The notes beneath the pieces are model-generated. The model saw nothing but the letters and a program-made list of their open reading frames with translations. It ran no database searches and had not been told where the DNA came from. Both the position numbers and the translations under genes were made by a program. DNA of 64,000 bases. It comes from Lachnospiraceae bacterium (lineage in GTDB: Bacteria > Bacillota > Clostridia > Lachnospirales > Lachnospiraceae). This document shows, piece after piece, positions 57,435 to 64,000 of this stretch. Where the stretch lies: NCBI GenBank assembly GCA_022792835.1, contig JAAWBT010000026.1:1-64000 (forward strand), read 5' to 3'. Within the stretch, counting starts at the first letter, position 1; each line of letters starts with the position of its first letter.

Positions 57435-59201
57435 ATGAACAAATGGAAAAAGAGATTTCTGACAGCTGTAATTTCTCTTAGCCTTGCAGCGGCGCTGTTG
57501 GCAGGCTGCGGACAGGATGGAGGCGGGGATTTTCAGGGAGCTTCCAAAGAGGCAGGAGAAACAACCGCAGCCGGAGAGCCCAAAAGCGCGCCGGGTACAG
57601 AGAAGACGGGAAAGGGAGTCGATGATACAGAAAGCGCAGAGAGAGCAGGCGGGGGCCATGTTGAGAACCTGGTCATAGGCACGACGGCAGAAAACAATGT
57701 ATTTAATGCCCTGACTCAGAAGGATGCCTTCGGTCGGATGAATTACAATGGGCTGACCCAGGGGGATTTTGTATATCGGGATGCCAATCAAGAACTGCAG
57801 CCTTATTTTTTTCGGTCTTTTGAGATTTCAGAGGATGGGAAGCAGATTGATTTTACGTTTCCGCTGGACGCTGTGTGGCATGACGGCGAGCCTGTGACAA
57901 AAGACGATTTGGAGTTCACCTTTGAGTACATGAGGGATGTGAAGAAGGTGGGAAGTCTCCAGAACCTGGAAAAGATAGAATTTACAGGCGAGGACAGCGC
58001 GTCCTTGATCTTCTCAGAACCGGACGCTTATTATTGGATTAACTCTACTTGTAACAATAATGCCTGTGTTTACGCAAAGCATATCTGGGAAGGCGTTGAG
58101 GATCCGTCAAGCGTCACGGGAGAGGAAGCGGCCGTTGGCTGTGGCCCCTATAAGCTTGTCTCTGCCGATACGGAGGCTCAGTGTTCCGTATATGAGGCTG
58201 TTCCGGAGAATGCGTTTCTTGGAGAGCTGACAGTGGACAAGGTAACGCTTCAGAGCTATTCTGATGAGTCAACGCTGATGATGGCTATGATGAACGGTGA
58301 AATCGACGCTATGTATAATTACGCAAATCCCATTGACGCGCCTGTCATTGACACCGTGACCGGAAATGAGGATATCGACCTGGGAGAGAGTCCTTTCATG
58401 GGGTGCTACCAGCTGGAATATGGAAAGGACCGGGCGCCCGGAAACGACGAGGCATTCCGAAAGGCAGTGAGTATGGCTTTAAACTATGAGCTTCTTGCGT
58501 CCACGATAAACGGAGAATATGGTATGCTTCCCGGAACCGGGATCATTCCTCCTTCCTGCAAGGGATACGACGAAACGCTCCCCATGCTGGAGTATGATAC
58601 GCAGAAGGCGGAGGAAATGCTGGAGGCGGCAGGATATATAGACGTGGATGGAGACGGTTACAGAGAACTGCCGGATGGAAGCCAGATGGATCTGGCTGTG
58701 ACGCCTCAGTACAGCTCCAGCATGGATCTGAGAATGCGGATCGCAGAAGTCATCATGCAGAGCCTTGACAAAGTGGGAATAAAAAACCATATGGACAATG
58801 AGAGCATCACAAACAGCGAGGTGTGGGAGGAAAATATGACTAAAGGGGAATACGACCTTTCCATTACCCTTACTACGTCGGGAATGGCCAGCTACAGTAC
58901 GGCGTTCCGTTATTTTATGGGCGAGCTTCGGGAAGGGGAAACCTCCTGGATTTGGGGAACCATCCATGACCCGTCCTATAAGGAAAGCTATTATGCCATG
59001 ACAGGAGCGGTTTCCGACGAGGATTACATTGAAAACTGCAAAAAGCTTCAAGAGTACGTATCGGACACCAGAAGCGCTCAGGCGCTTTGCTGGGAGACTG
59101 CGTTTTTTCCTTATCGGACAGATCAATATACTGGATGGGAAAATTTCCCGTCCTGGGGCGTGATCAATAATCTGACATGGTTTAACCTTACGACAAAATA
59201 G
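57435..59201 (+). CDS. ABC transporter substrate-binding lipoprotein (peptide/nickel family 5)
   Basis: Lipobox LLAGCGQ; LQPYFFRSFEISEDGKQIDFTFPLDAVWHDGEPVTKDDLEFTFEYM; ATG at 57429 is an alternative start. Confidence 0.9.
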   Translation: MNKWKKRFLTAVISLSLAAALLAGCGQDGGGDFQGASKEAGETTAAGEPKSAPGTEKTGKGVDDTESAERAGGGHVENLVIGTTAENNVFNALTQKDAFGRMNYNGLTQGDFVYRDANQELQPYFFRSFEISEDGKQIDFTFPLDAVWHDGEPVTKDDLEFTFEYMRDVKKVGSLQNLEKIEFTGEDSASLIFSEPDAYYWINSTCNNNACVYAKHIWEGVEDPSSVTGEEAAVGCGPYKLVSADTEAQCSVYEAVPENAFLGELTVDKVTLQSYSDESTLMMAMMNGEIDAMYNYANPIDAPVIDTVTGNEDIDLGESPFMGCYQLEYGKDRAPGNDEAFRKAVSMALNYELLASTINGEYGMLPGTGIIPPSCKGYDETLPMLEYDTQKAEEMLEAAGYIDVDGDGYRELPDGSQMDLAVTPQYSSSMDLRMRIAEVIMQSLDKVGIKNHMDNESITNSEVWEENMTKGEYDLSITLTTSGMASYSTAFRYFMGELREGETSWIWGTIHDPSYKESYYAMTGAVSDEDYIENCKKLQEYVSDTRSAQALCWETAFFPYRTDQYTGWENFPSWGVINNLTWFNLTTK

Positions 59202-59293
59202 CCGGTTATCGGAGCGGGCGGGGGAAGCACCGTTCTCCTGCCCGGTTACCAGGAAAAACGTAGTTCCGGCACGGCCTGCCGGACCAGAAAGGG

Positions 59294-60295
59294 ATGAGTA
59301 TGCTGTGCAGACATATTTTAAGGCGGACAGCGATCGCAGTTTTGACAGTTTATCTGATTATTACGATCAGTTTTATTCTGGTGCATGTCATGCCGGGGGA
59401 TCCGGTTATTCATCTGGTAGGACAGGAGGAATATTATTATCTTCTGGACAATGATCCGGTTTATTTGGAAAGGCAGATCGAGAGGTATGGTTTGAATGAA
59501 AGTCTGCCGGTTCAGTATATAAAATATTTAAAAAGCATTGCGACTCTGGACTTTGGCACGGCCTATGCCAATCAGAAACCGGTGACAGAGAATGTGTTGA
59601 AAGCTTCCGGATGGACGTTGATGCTCTCAGTTCCTACCTGGCTTCTCGGCGGACTTATGGGAGCCGTTCTGGGAGTTTTGGCCGGATGGAAGCCGGGAAA
59701 GCGTTTTGACAAGATCATGACGCCGTTTTTTCTTGTGATCAATACGATTCCGGCCAACTGTCTGAGCCTGATTTTTCTGATGTTTTTTTCCTACCGATTG
59801 AAGCTGTTTCCGATCAATGGGATGGTTTCTGCGGGAACAGAAGGGATCGGACGGCTTTTCAGTATTCTGACTCATATGTGCCTTCCTCTGTTCATTTTGA
59901 TTCTGTTTCGGACGGCCGGAGATTTTATGCTGATGAAAAGTGCGGTATCCCAAATACGTGAGGAGGAATATGTCCTGACTGCCAGATCCAAGGGGATTCC
60001 TGGAAAACATCTTTTGTTTATCCATGTGATGAAGAATGCGATGGTGCCTTATCTGACTTCGTTTCTCATGCAGATGGGAAGCCTTTTATCCGGTTCCATG
60101 ATCGTAGAAGTTATTTTCGGCTGGAAGGGTATGGGGATGCTGATGTACAATGCAGTGCAGAATCGGGATTTCCCCACGGCGCAGCTTTGTTTTCTGATCA
60201 GCGCAGTATGCGTGGTCGCAAGCAGCCTTTTGAGCGATATTGTGAATGCTGCCATAGATCCCAGAATAAGGACGGGAGACGTTTATGAAACATAA
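59294..60295 (+). CDS. Peptide/nickel-type ABC permease (DppB/NikB-like)
   Basis: HILRRTAIAVLTVYLIITISFILVHVMPGDPV, ARSKGIPGKHLLFIHVMKNAMVP. Confidence 0.92.
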   Translation: MSMLCRHILRRTAIAVLTVYLIITISFILVHVMPGDPVIHLVGQEEYYYLLDNDPVYLERQIERYGLNESLPVQYIKYLKSIATLDFGTAYANQKPVTENVLKASGWTLMLSVPTWLLGGLMGAVLGVLAGWKPGKRFDKIMTPFFLVINTIPANCLSLIFLMFFSYRLKLFPINGMVSAGTEGIGRLFSILTHMCLPLFILILFRTAGDFMLMKSAVSQIREEEYVLTARSKGIPGKHLLFIHVMKNAMVPYLTSFLMQMGSLLSGSMIVEVIFGWKGMGMLMYNAVQNRDFPTAQLCFLISAVCVVASSLLSDIVNAAIDPRIRTGDVYET

Positions 60296-61091
60296 GAAAA
60301 AATGGAACAGGGCGATGATTACCGGGATCTGTATCATTGCTTTTTTCCTGGCGGTCGCTGTGTTGGCTCCTCTGATCGCCCCTTATGATCCCAATGAAAT
60401 GATACGGGGATATCTGCCGCCCTCAAAAGAACATATTCTGGGGACCAACGATGTGGGACAGGATATTTTTTCGGAAATGATCTATGGGACGAGGGTTTCT
60501 CTTTATATTGGTATTTTCGCTGCCTGCATCGTGACGGGGATTGGGACGGTTCTTGCCCTGATTTCCGGGTATTTCGGAGGTGTGGCTGACAAAGTGATCA
60601 CGGCTGTGACCAATGTGGCGATGGCTGTGCCGGGACTGCCGCTGACGGTTCTTATGGTAGCGTATCTGGAACCTGGAAAATGGAGCCTGATCATATCGAT
60701 CAGCGTTACGGCGTGGACAGGAACCATGCGAATCTTGCGTTCCAGAGTGCAGCAGCTTTCCCAGATGCCTTTCATTAAGAGTGAACGGGCTCTTGGAGTT
60801 TCTCCGGCAGTGATCCTGTACAGGCATATTCTGCCGAACGTGAAAGATATCATTTTGACAAGAGGAGCGCTGACGGTTTCCAGCGCTATGATGACAGAGG
60901 CGGGCTTAAGTTTTTTAGGACTTGGCAGCGTGACAGAAAAAAGCTGGGGCGGCGTGCTCCACTATGCGTTTTTCAGAAACAGTATCCTGAAAAATCAGGT
61001 TTGGTGGTATTTGCCGCCGATCCTCTGCATCTGTGTCGCAGTACTTGGATTTATGTTAGCGGGCTATTACGGCCAGCGAAAGAAAGCGTAG
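60285..61091 (+). CDS. Peptide/nickel-type ABC permease (DppC/NikC-like)
   Basis: LAPLIAPYDPNEM, LGTNDVGQDIFSEMIYGTRVSLYIG, ERALGVSPAVILYRHILPNVKDIIL, EAGLSFLGLG. Confidence 0.93.
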   Translation: MKHKKKWNRAMITGICIIAFFLAVAVLAPLIAPYDPNEMIRGYLPPSKEHILGTNDVGQDIFSEMIYGTRVSLYIGIFAACIVTGIGTVLALISGYFGGVADKVITAVTNVAMAVPGLPLTVLMVAYLEPGKWSLIISISVTAWTGTMRILRSRVQQLSQMPFIKSERALGVSPAVILYRHILPNVKDIILTRGALTVSSAMMTEAGLSFLGLGSVTEKSWGGVLHYAFFRNSILKNQVWWYLPPILCICVAVLGFMLAGYYGQRKKA

Positions 61092-61099
61092 GTGTAGGG

Positions 61100-62023
61100 A
61101 TGCTTGAGATCAGAGATTTATCTGTAGCTTTTATTGACGGACATTCGGTGCAGGCGGTGGAACATGTGAGCCTTTTGGCAGAGGATGGAGAGCATGTGGC
61201 GATCGTGGGTGAGACGGGAAGCGGAAAAAGCATTCTTCTTCTGGCGATCCTTGGATTATTGCAGGAGGGAGCCAGGGTAACGGGGGAGATTTTGTTTGAA
61301 GGGCAGGATCTTTTAAAGCTTTCGAAAAAAGCCTGGAATAAAGTGCGGGGAAGCCGGATTTCTTATGTACCGCAGGGAAATGGAAACGGTCTGAACCCGC
61401 TTCTCAAAATTGGATTTCAGATCAGCGAGCCGATGATGATTCATAAAAATCTTCCGAGAGGGCAGGCGTGGAAGAAAGGAATTGAGCTGATGAAACGTTT
61501 TTATATCGGAAATGAAGAGCAGGCGGCCAGACAGTATCCTCACACCTTCAGCGGCGGAATGAAGCAGCGGGCGTTGATTGCCATGGGGATTGCGGCGGAC
61601 GCAGGAACACTTCTGGCAGATGAGCCGACAAAGGGACTTGATGAGGAGAGGATTCAGGAGGTGGTAAAGTGTTTTCAAGATCTGGATGACCGGACGATCC
61701 TCTGTGTGACCCATGACATCGGATTTGCCAGAGAGATCAGCCGGAAACTCTGCGTCATGTACGCTTCGTATCTGGTGGAATATGGACCGACAGCGGAGGT
61801 TCTTGCGCGACCGTTCCACCCATATACCAGAGATATTCTGTCGGCTTTGCCGGAAAACGGTCTGAAATTCACTGCTGGATTTTCGATTTCCCATGAAGAC
61901 TATGGGGAGACAGGTTGTAAATATGCCAGAAGATGCAGGGACTGTTTTGAAAAATGTCAGGAGATGCCGCCGGCCTTTGAGACGGCGGGACGCAAAGTGA
62001 GGTGTTGGAAATATGCTCCTTGA
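61100..62023 (+). CDS. Peptide/nickel-type ABC ATPase (DppD/NikD-like)
   Basis: VGETGSGKSILLLAILGLL, FSGGMKQRALIAMGIA, LLADEPTKGLD; Cys-rich C-terminus GCKYARRCRDCFEKC. Confidence 0.93.
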   Translation: MLEIRDLSVAFIDGHSVQAVEHVSLLAEDGEHVAIVGETGSGKSILLLAILGLLQEGARVTGEILFEGQDLLKLSKKAWNKVRGSRISYVPQGNGNGLNPLLKIGFQISEPMMIHKNLPRGQAWKKGIELMKRFYIGNEEQAARQYPHTFSGGMKQRALIAMGIAADAGTLLADEPTKGLDEERIQEVVKCFQDLDDRTILCVTHDIGFAREISRKLCVMYASYLVEYGPTAEVLARPFHPYTRDILSALPENGLKFTAGFSISHEDYGETGCKYARRCRDCFEKCQEMPPAFETAGRKVRCWKYAP

Positions 62024-62675
62024 AACAAGAGCGCTGTCGAAGAAATACAGGAGGGGAGGAGGAGTTTTTTTTTATGCGGCTGACCGGGTGAGTCTGTCTG
62101 TTTCCGCAGGAGAGACGGTCGGGCTTCTCGGAAAGAGCGGGAGCGGAAAATCAACGGTGGGGCAGATGATCGCAGGACTGGTCCGGCCTTTTTCGGGTGA
62201 AGTCTGTTACAAAGGCACGCCTCTTGCCTATCCATATAAAGGGGAAGTTCGACGGAGAATTCAAATTCTCTTTCAGCATCCAGAGGCTTCATTCAATCCG
62301 GTTCTCCCACTGGAAATCAGTATGCGGGAACCTTACAGGCTGATGAAAAAAAACTGGAGCAAAGGGGATATTCTGCAGGATTTAGAGCGATTCGGGCTTC
62401 ATGAAGAACATCTATACCGGACGCCTGGGGAATTGTCGGGCGGAGAGCTTCAGCGTGCGGCGCTTTCCAGGGTTCTGGTCATGGAACCTGAGCTGATTGT
62501 CCTGGATGAGCCCACCAGCATGCTGGATGTGATTTCGCAGGCTCAGATCGTCCGCTTTCTGATGGATTATCAAAAAGAACGGGGAACGGCGTATCTGTTT
62601 ATTACCCATCATCGAAAACTAGCCGAACAAGTCTGCGGCCGCTGCTATGAGATGGAGGAAGGACGGCTTGCATAA
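62013..62675 (+). CDS. Peptide/nickel-type ABC ATPase (DppF/NikE-like, short)
   Basis: LGKSGSGKSTVGQMIAGL, LSGGELQRAALSRVLVMEPELIVLDEPTSMLD. Confidence 0.92.
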   Translation: MLLETRALSKKYRRGGGVFFYAADRVSLSVSAGETVGLLGKSGSGKSTVGQMIAGLVRPFSGEVCYKGTPLAYPYKGEVRRRIQILFQHPEASFNPVLPLEISMREPYRLMKKNWSKGDILQDLERFGLHEEHLYRTPGELSGGELQRAALSRVLVMEPELIVLDEPTSMLDVISQAQIVRFLMDYQKERGTAYLFITHHRKLAEQVCGRCYEMEEGRLA

Positions 62676-62819
62676 AACCAACCATACAATTTTGTGCCAA
62701 AAGTTTCTTTCATCGCTACATGTAAGAGCTTCATAGGAAGTGCTGAATTGCCTAGAAACAAAGGTGAGTATGAGTTAATATAAACAGGACGCTGTGTTTT
62801 TAGGCCTTGAGATGTTCAA

Positions 62820-62860
62820 AGCGCGAAACCGGAACCTTTCTGGTTCGATTTCGCGCTTCG
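62820..62860 (-). terminator. Terminator of tRNA-Leu(CAG)
   Basis: Minus strand aagcgcgaaatcgaacc-agaaa-ggttccggtttcgcgctt. Confidence 0.7.
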
Positions 62861-62863
62861 AAA

Positions 62864-62947
62864 TGCAGTTGGAGGGACTTGAACCCTCACGAGCTAATGC
62901 TCACATGAACCTGAATCATGCGCGTATGCCAATTCCGCCACAACTGC
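62864..62947 (-). tRNA. tRNA-Leu (anticodon CAG)
   Basis: Minus strand gcagttgtggcggaattggcatacgcg...catga-ttcaggt-tcatg...ggttcaagtccctccaactgca with long variable arm. Confidence 0.93.
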
Positions 62948-62991
62948 CTATCTTTACTTGTCAATCGGATTCTTATCACCGAACAAAACTT

Positions 62992-63020
62992 AGTATACCT
63001 TAAATAGTTTCAAATGTCAA
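62992..63020 (-). promoter_or_regulatory. Sigma-A-type promoter for tRNA-Leu(CAG)
   Basis: Minus strand TTGACA-17-TATACT. Confidence 0.75.
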
Positions 63021-63121
63021 CACAATTTGAAAAAAAAAATCCAAAAACATTGGAGGGATATATTTCTCTGGGAGAATAGTTTTTTGGAATTACAGAATTA
63101 TATTTTTTCTCCTAAAAACCA

Positions 63122-63150
63122 TTGACAATTCCATGGGAGAGTGCTATGAT
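63122..63150 (+). promoter_or_regulatory. Sigma-A-type promoter for tRNA-Leu(AAG)
   Basis: TTGACA-17-TATGAT. Confidence 0.75.
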
Positions 63151-63177
63151 AATACTCGCGTCAGTTAAATGACATCC

Positions 63178-63262
63178 GCAGTTGTGGCGGAATTGGCATA
63201 CGCGCTAGACTAAGGATCTAGTGAGCATAGCGCTCGTGCGGGTTCAAGTCCCGCCAACTGCA
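63178..63262 (+). tRNA. tRNA-Leu (anticodon AAG)
   Basis: gcagttgtggcggaattggcatacgcg...ctaga-ctaagga-tctag...ggttcaagtcccgccaactgca; 7-nt loop c-t-AAG-g-a. Confidence 0.92.
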
Positions 63263-63264
63263 TG

Positions 63265-63296
63265 GCAGGCTCTTCTGAAAGGAAGAGCCTGTTTTC
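63265..63296 (+). terminator. Terminator of tRNA-Leu(AAG)
   Basis: caggctcttc-tgaaa-ggaagagcctg-tttt. Confidence 0.8.
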
Positions 63297-63359
63297 ATCA
63301 TATGGGAAACTTTGTTCAGGCCCGTGCCGGCGTGTGAATAAACGACAGGAGAAAGAAAT

Positions 63360-63740
63360 ATGGATGCGATCAAATATTTAAAGCAGCTGACGATTATCAT
63401 GGCAGTCTCTTTTGCGGGAGAGTTTCTGAATCAGGTACTGCCCCTTCCAGTTCCGGGCAGTGTATATGGGCTGCTTCTGATGTTTTTCCTGCTGATGACA
63501 AAACTGGTCAGACTGGAGCAGGTGGAGGACGCGGGAGGCTTTCTGGTGAAGCTTATGCCGGTGTTATTTATCGGTCCCAGCGTCAGCCTTATCACGGTGA
63601 TGGGCGGCCTGGCGGACAGGCTGGTTCCCATTCTTGCGGTCTGCCTGATCAGTACCATGGCAGTCATGGCAGTGACGGGACTGACAGCTCAGGCAGTCCT
63701 TAAGTGGACAAAGAAGAGGGAGGAAAAGGGCCATGAATGA
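63360..63740 (+). CDS. CidA/LrgA family holin-like protein
   Basis: FAGEFLNQVLPLPVPGSVYGLLLMFFLL, EDAGGFLVKLMPVLFIGPSVSLI. Confidence 0.9.
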   Translation: MDAIKYLKQLTIIMAVSFAGEFLNQVLPLPVPGSVYGLLLMFFLLMTKLVRLEQVEDAGGFLVKLMPVLFIGPSVSLITVMGGLADRLVPILAVCLISTMAVMAVTGLTAQAVLKWTKKREEKGHE

Positions 63741-64000
63741 GATCCTGCAGGAGAGCGCGTATTTCGGATTTTTTCTGGCTCTTGCAACTTACTGGGTCGG
63801 TCTGAAGATTCAGAAGCGGTTCCCTTATACTCTGTGTAATCCACTGTTGATCAGCACAGTGCTGTGCATCGCAGTACTTCTGGTTTTTGACATTGATTAT
63901 GAAGTTTTTGATGTGGGAGCTTCCCATATCAGTTATTTTCTGACCCCCTGCACAGTCTGCCTTGCCATTCCCATGTACAGGCAGGTACAGATCTTAAAGA
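63733..64000 (+). CDS. LrgB family protein (runs off the window end)
   Basis: Partial MNEILQESAYFGFFLALATYWVGLKIQKRFPYTLCNPLLISTVLCI..SHISYFLTPCTVCLAIPMYRQVQILK. Confidence 0.88.
   Translation, partial: MNEILQESAYFGFFLALATYWVGLKIQKRFPYTLCNPLLISTVLCIAVLLVFDIDYEVFDVGASHISYFLTPCTVCLAIPMYRQVQILK

Noticed and set aside
62794-63003. ORF with LEGLEPSRANAHMNLNHARMPIPPQLP
   Set aside because: Translation across tRNA-Leu(CAG); spurious.
63218-63400. Minus-strand ORF ending CSWRDLNPHERYAH
   Set aside because: Antisense of tRNA-Leu(AAG); spurious.

Overview
This 64 kb window is a gene-dense chromosomal segment from a Firmicute, most likely Clostridia and Lachnospiraceae-like judging by gene content and codon style. 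I saw no prophage, IS element or CRISPR array. The left part holds rpoD, queH, a degV-family gene, an orphan ABC permease/ATPase pair, tRNA-Thr(CGT), asd, a CadC/ArsR-type regulator, an RND-type transporter with a large coiled-coil insert plus TetR, a solute-binding lipoprotein plus chemoreceptor pair, spmB, pabA-pabB-pabC, marR plus a heterodimeric ABC exporter, and tyrS with a T-box. The middle holds mutY, a HAD and a PHP gene, a DUF4854-like lipoprotein, an Na/Pi symporter, and a long housekeeping run (ftsK/spoIIIE, murE, murF, priA, def, fmt, yugP-like, rsmB, rlmN, prpC, prkC, rsgA, rpe, thiN, pyridoxamine kinase, maf, HAD, peptidyl-prolyl isomerase). The right part holds a tiny Cys/Gly-rich protein gene, an Lrp regulator, an orphan Agr-like LytTR/GHKL two-component pair, a cobalamin-riboswitch-controlled peptide/nickel-type ABC importer, two divergent tRNA-Leu genes and lrgA/lrgB-like genes. 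The most novel-looking signals are: (1) an intergenic unit between mutY and the HAD gene with its own sigma-A-like promoter, an array of about 12 short 11-13 nt units beginning with GAC, and a terminator-like hairpin, which suggests an undescribed small RNA; (2) a short element shared downstream of two tRNA terminators and just before the asd and lrgA-like ribosome-binding sites; (3) the 73-aa Cys/Gly-rich protein; (4) a B12 riboswitch on a peptide/nickel-family importer; (5) a tRNA-Leu with the unusual AAG anticodon.
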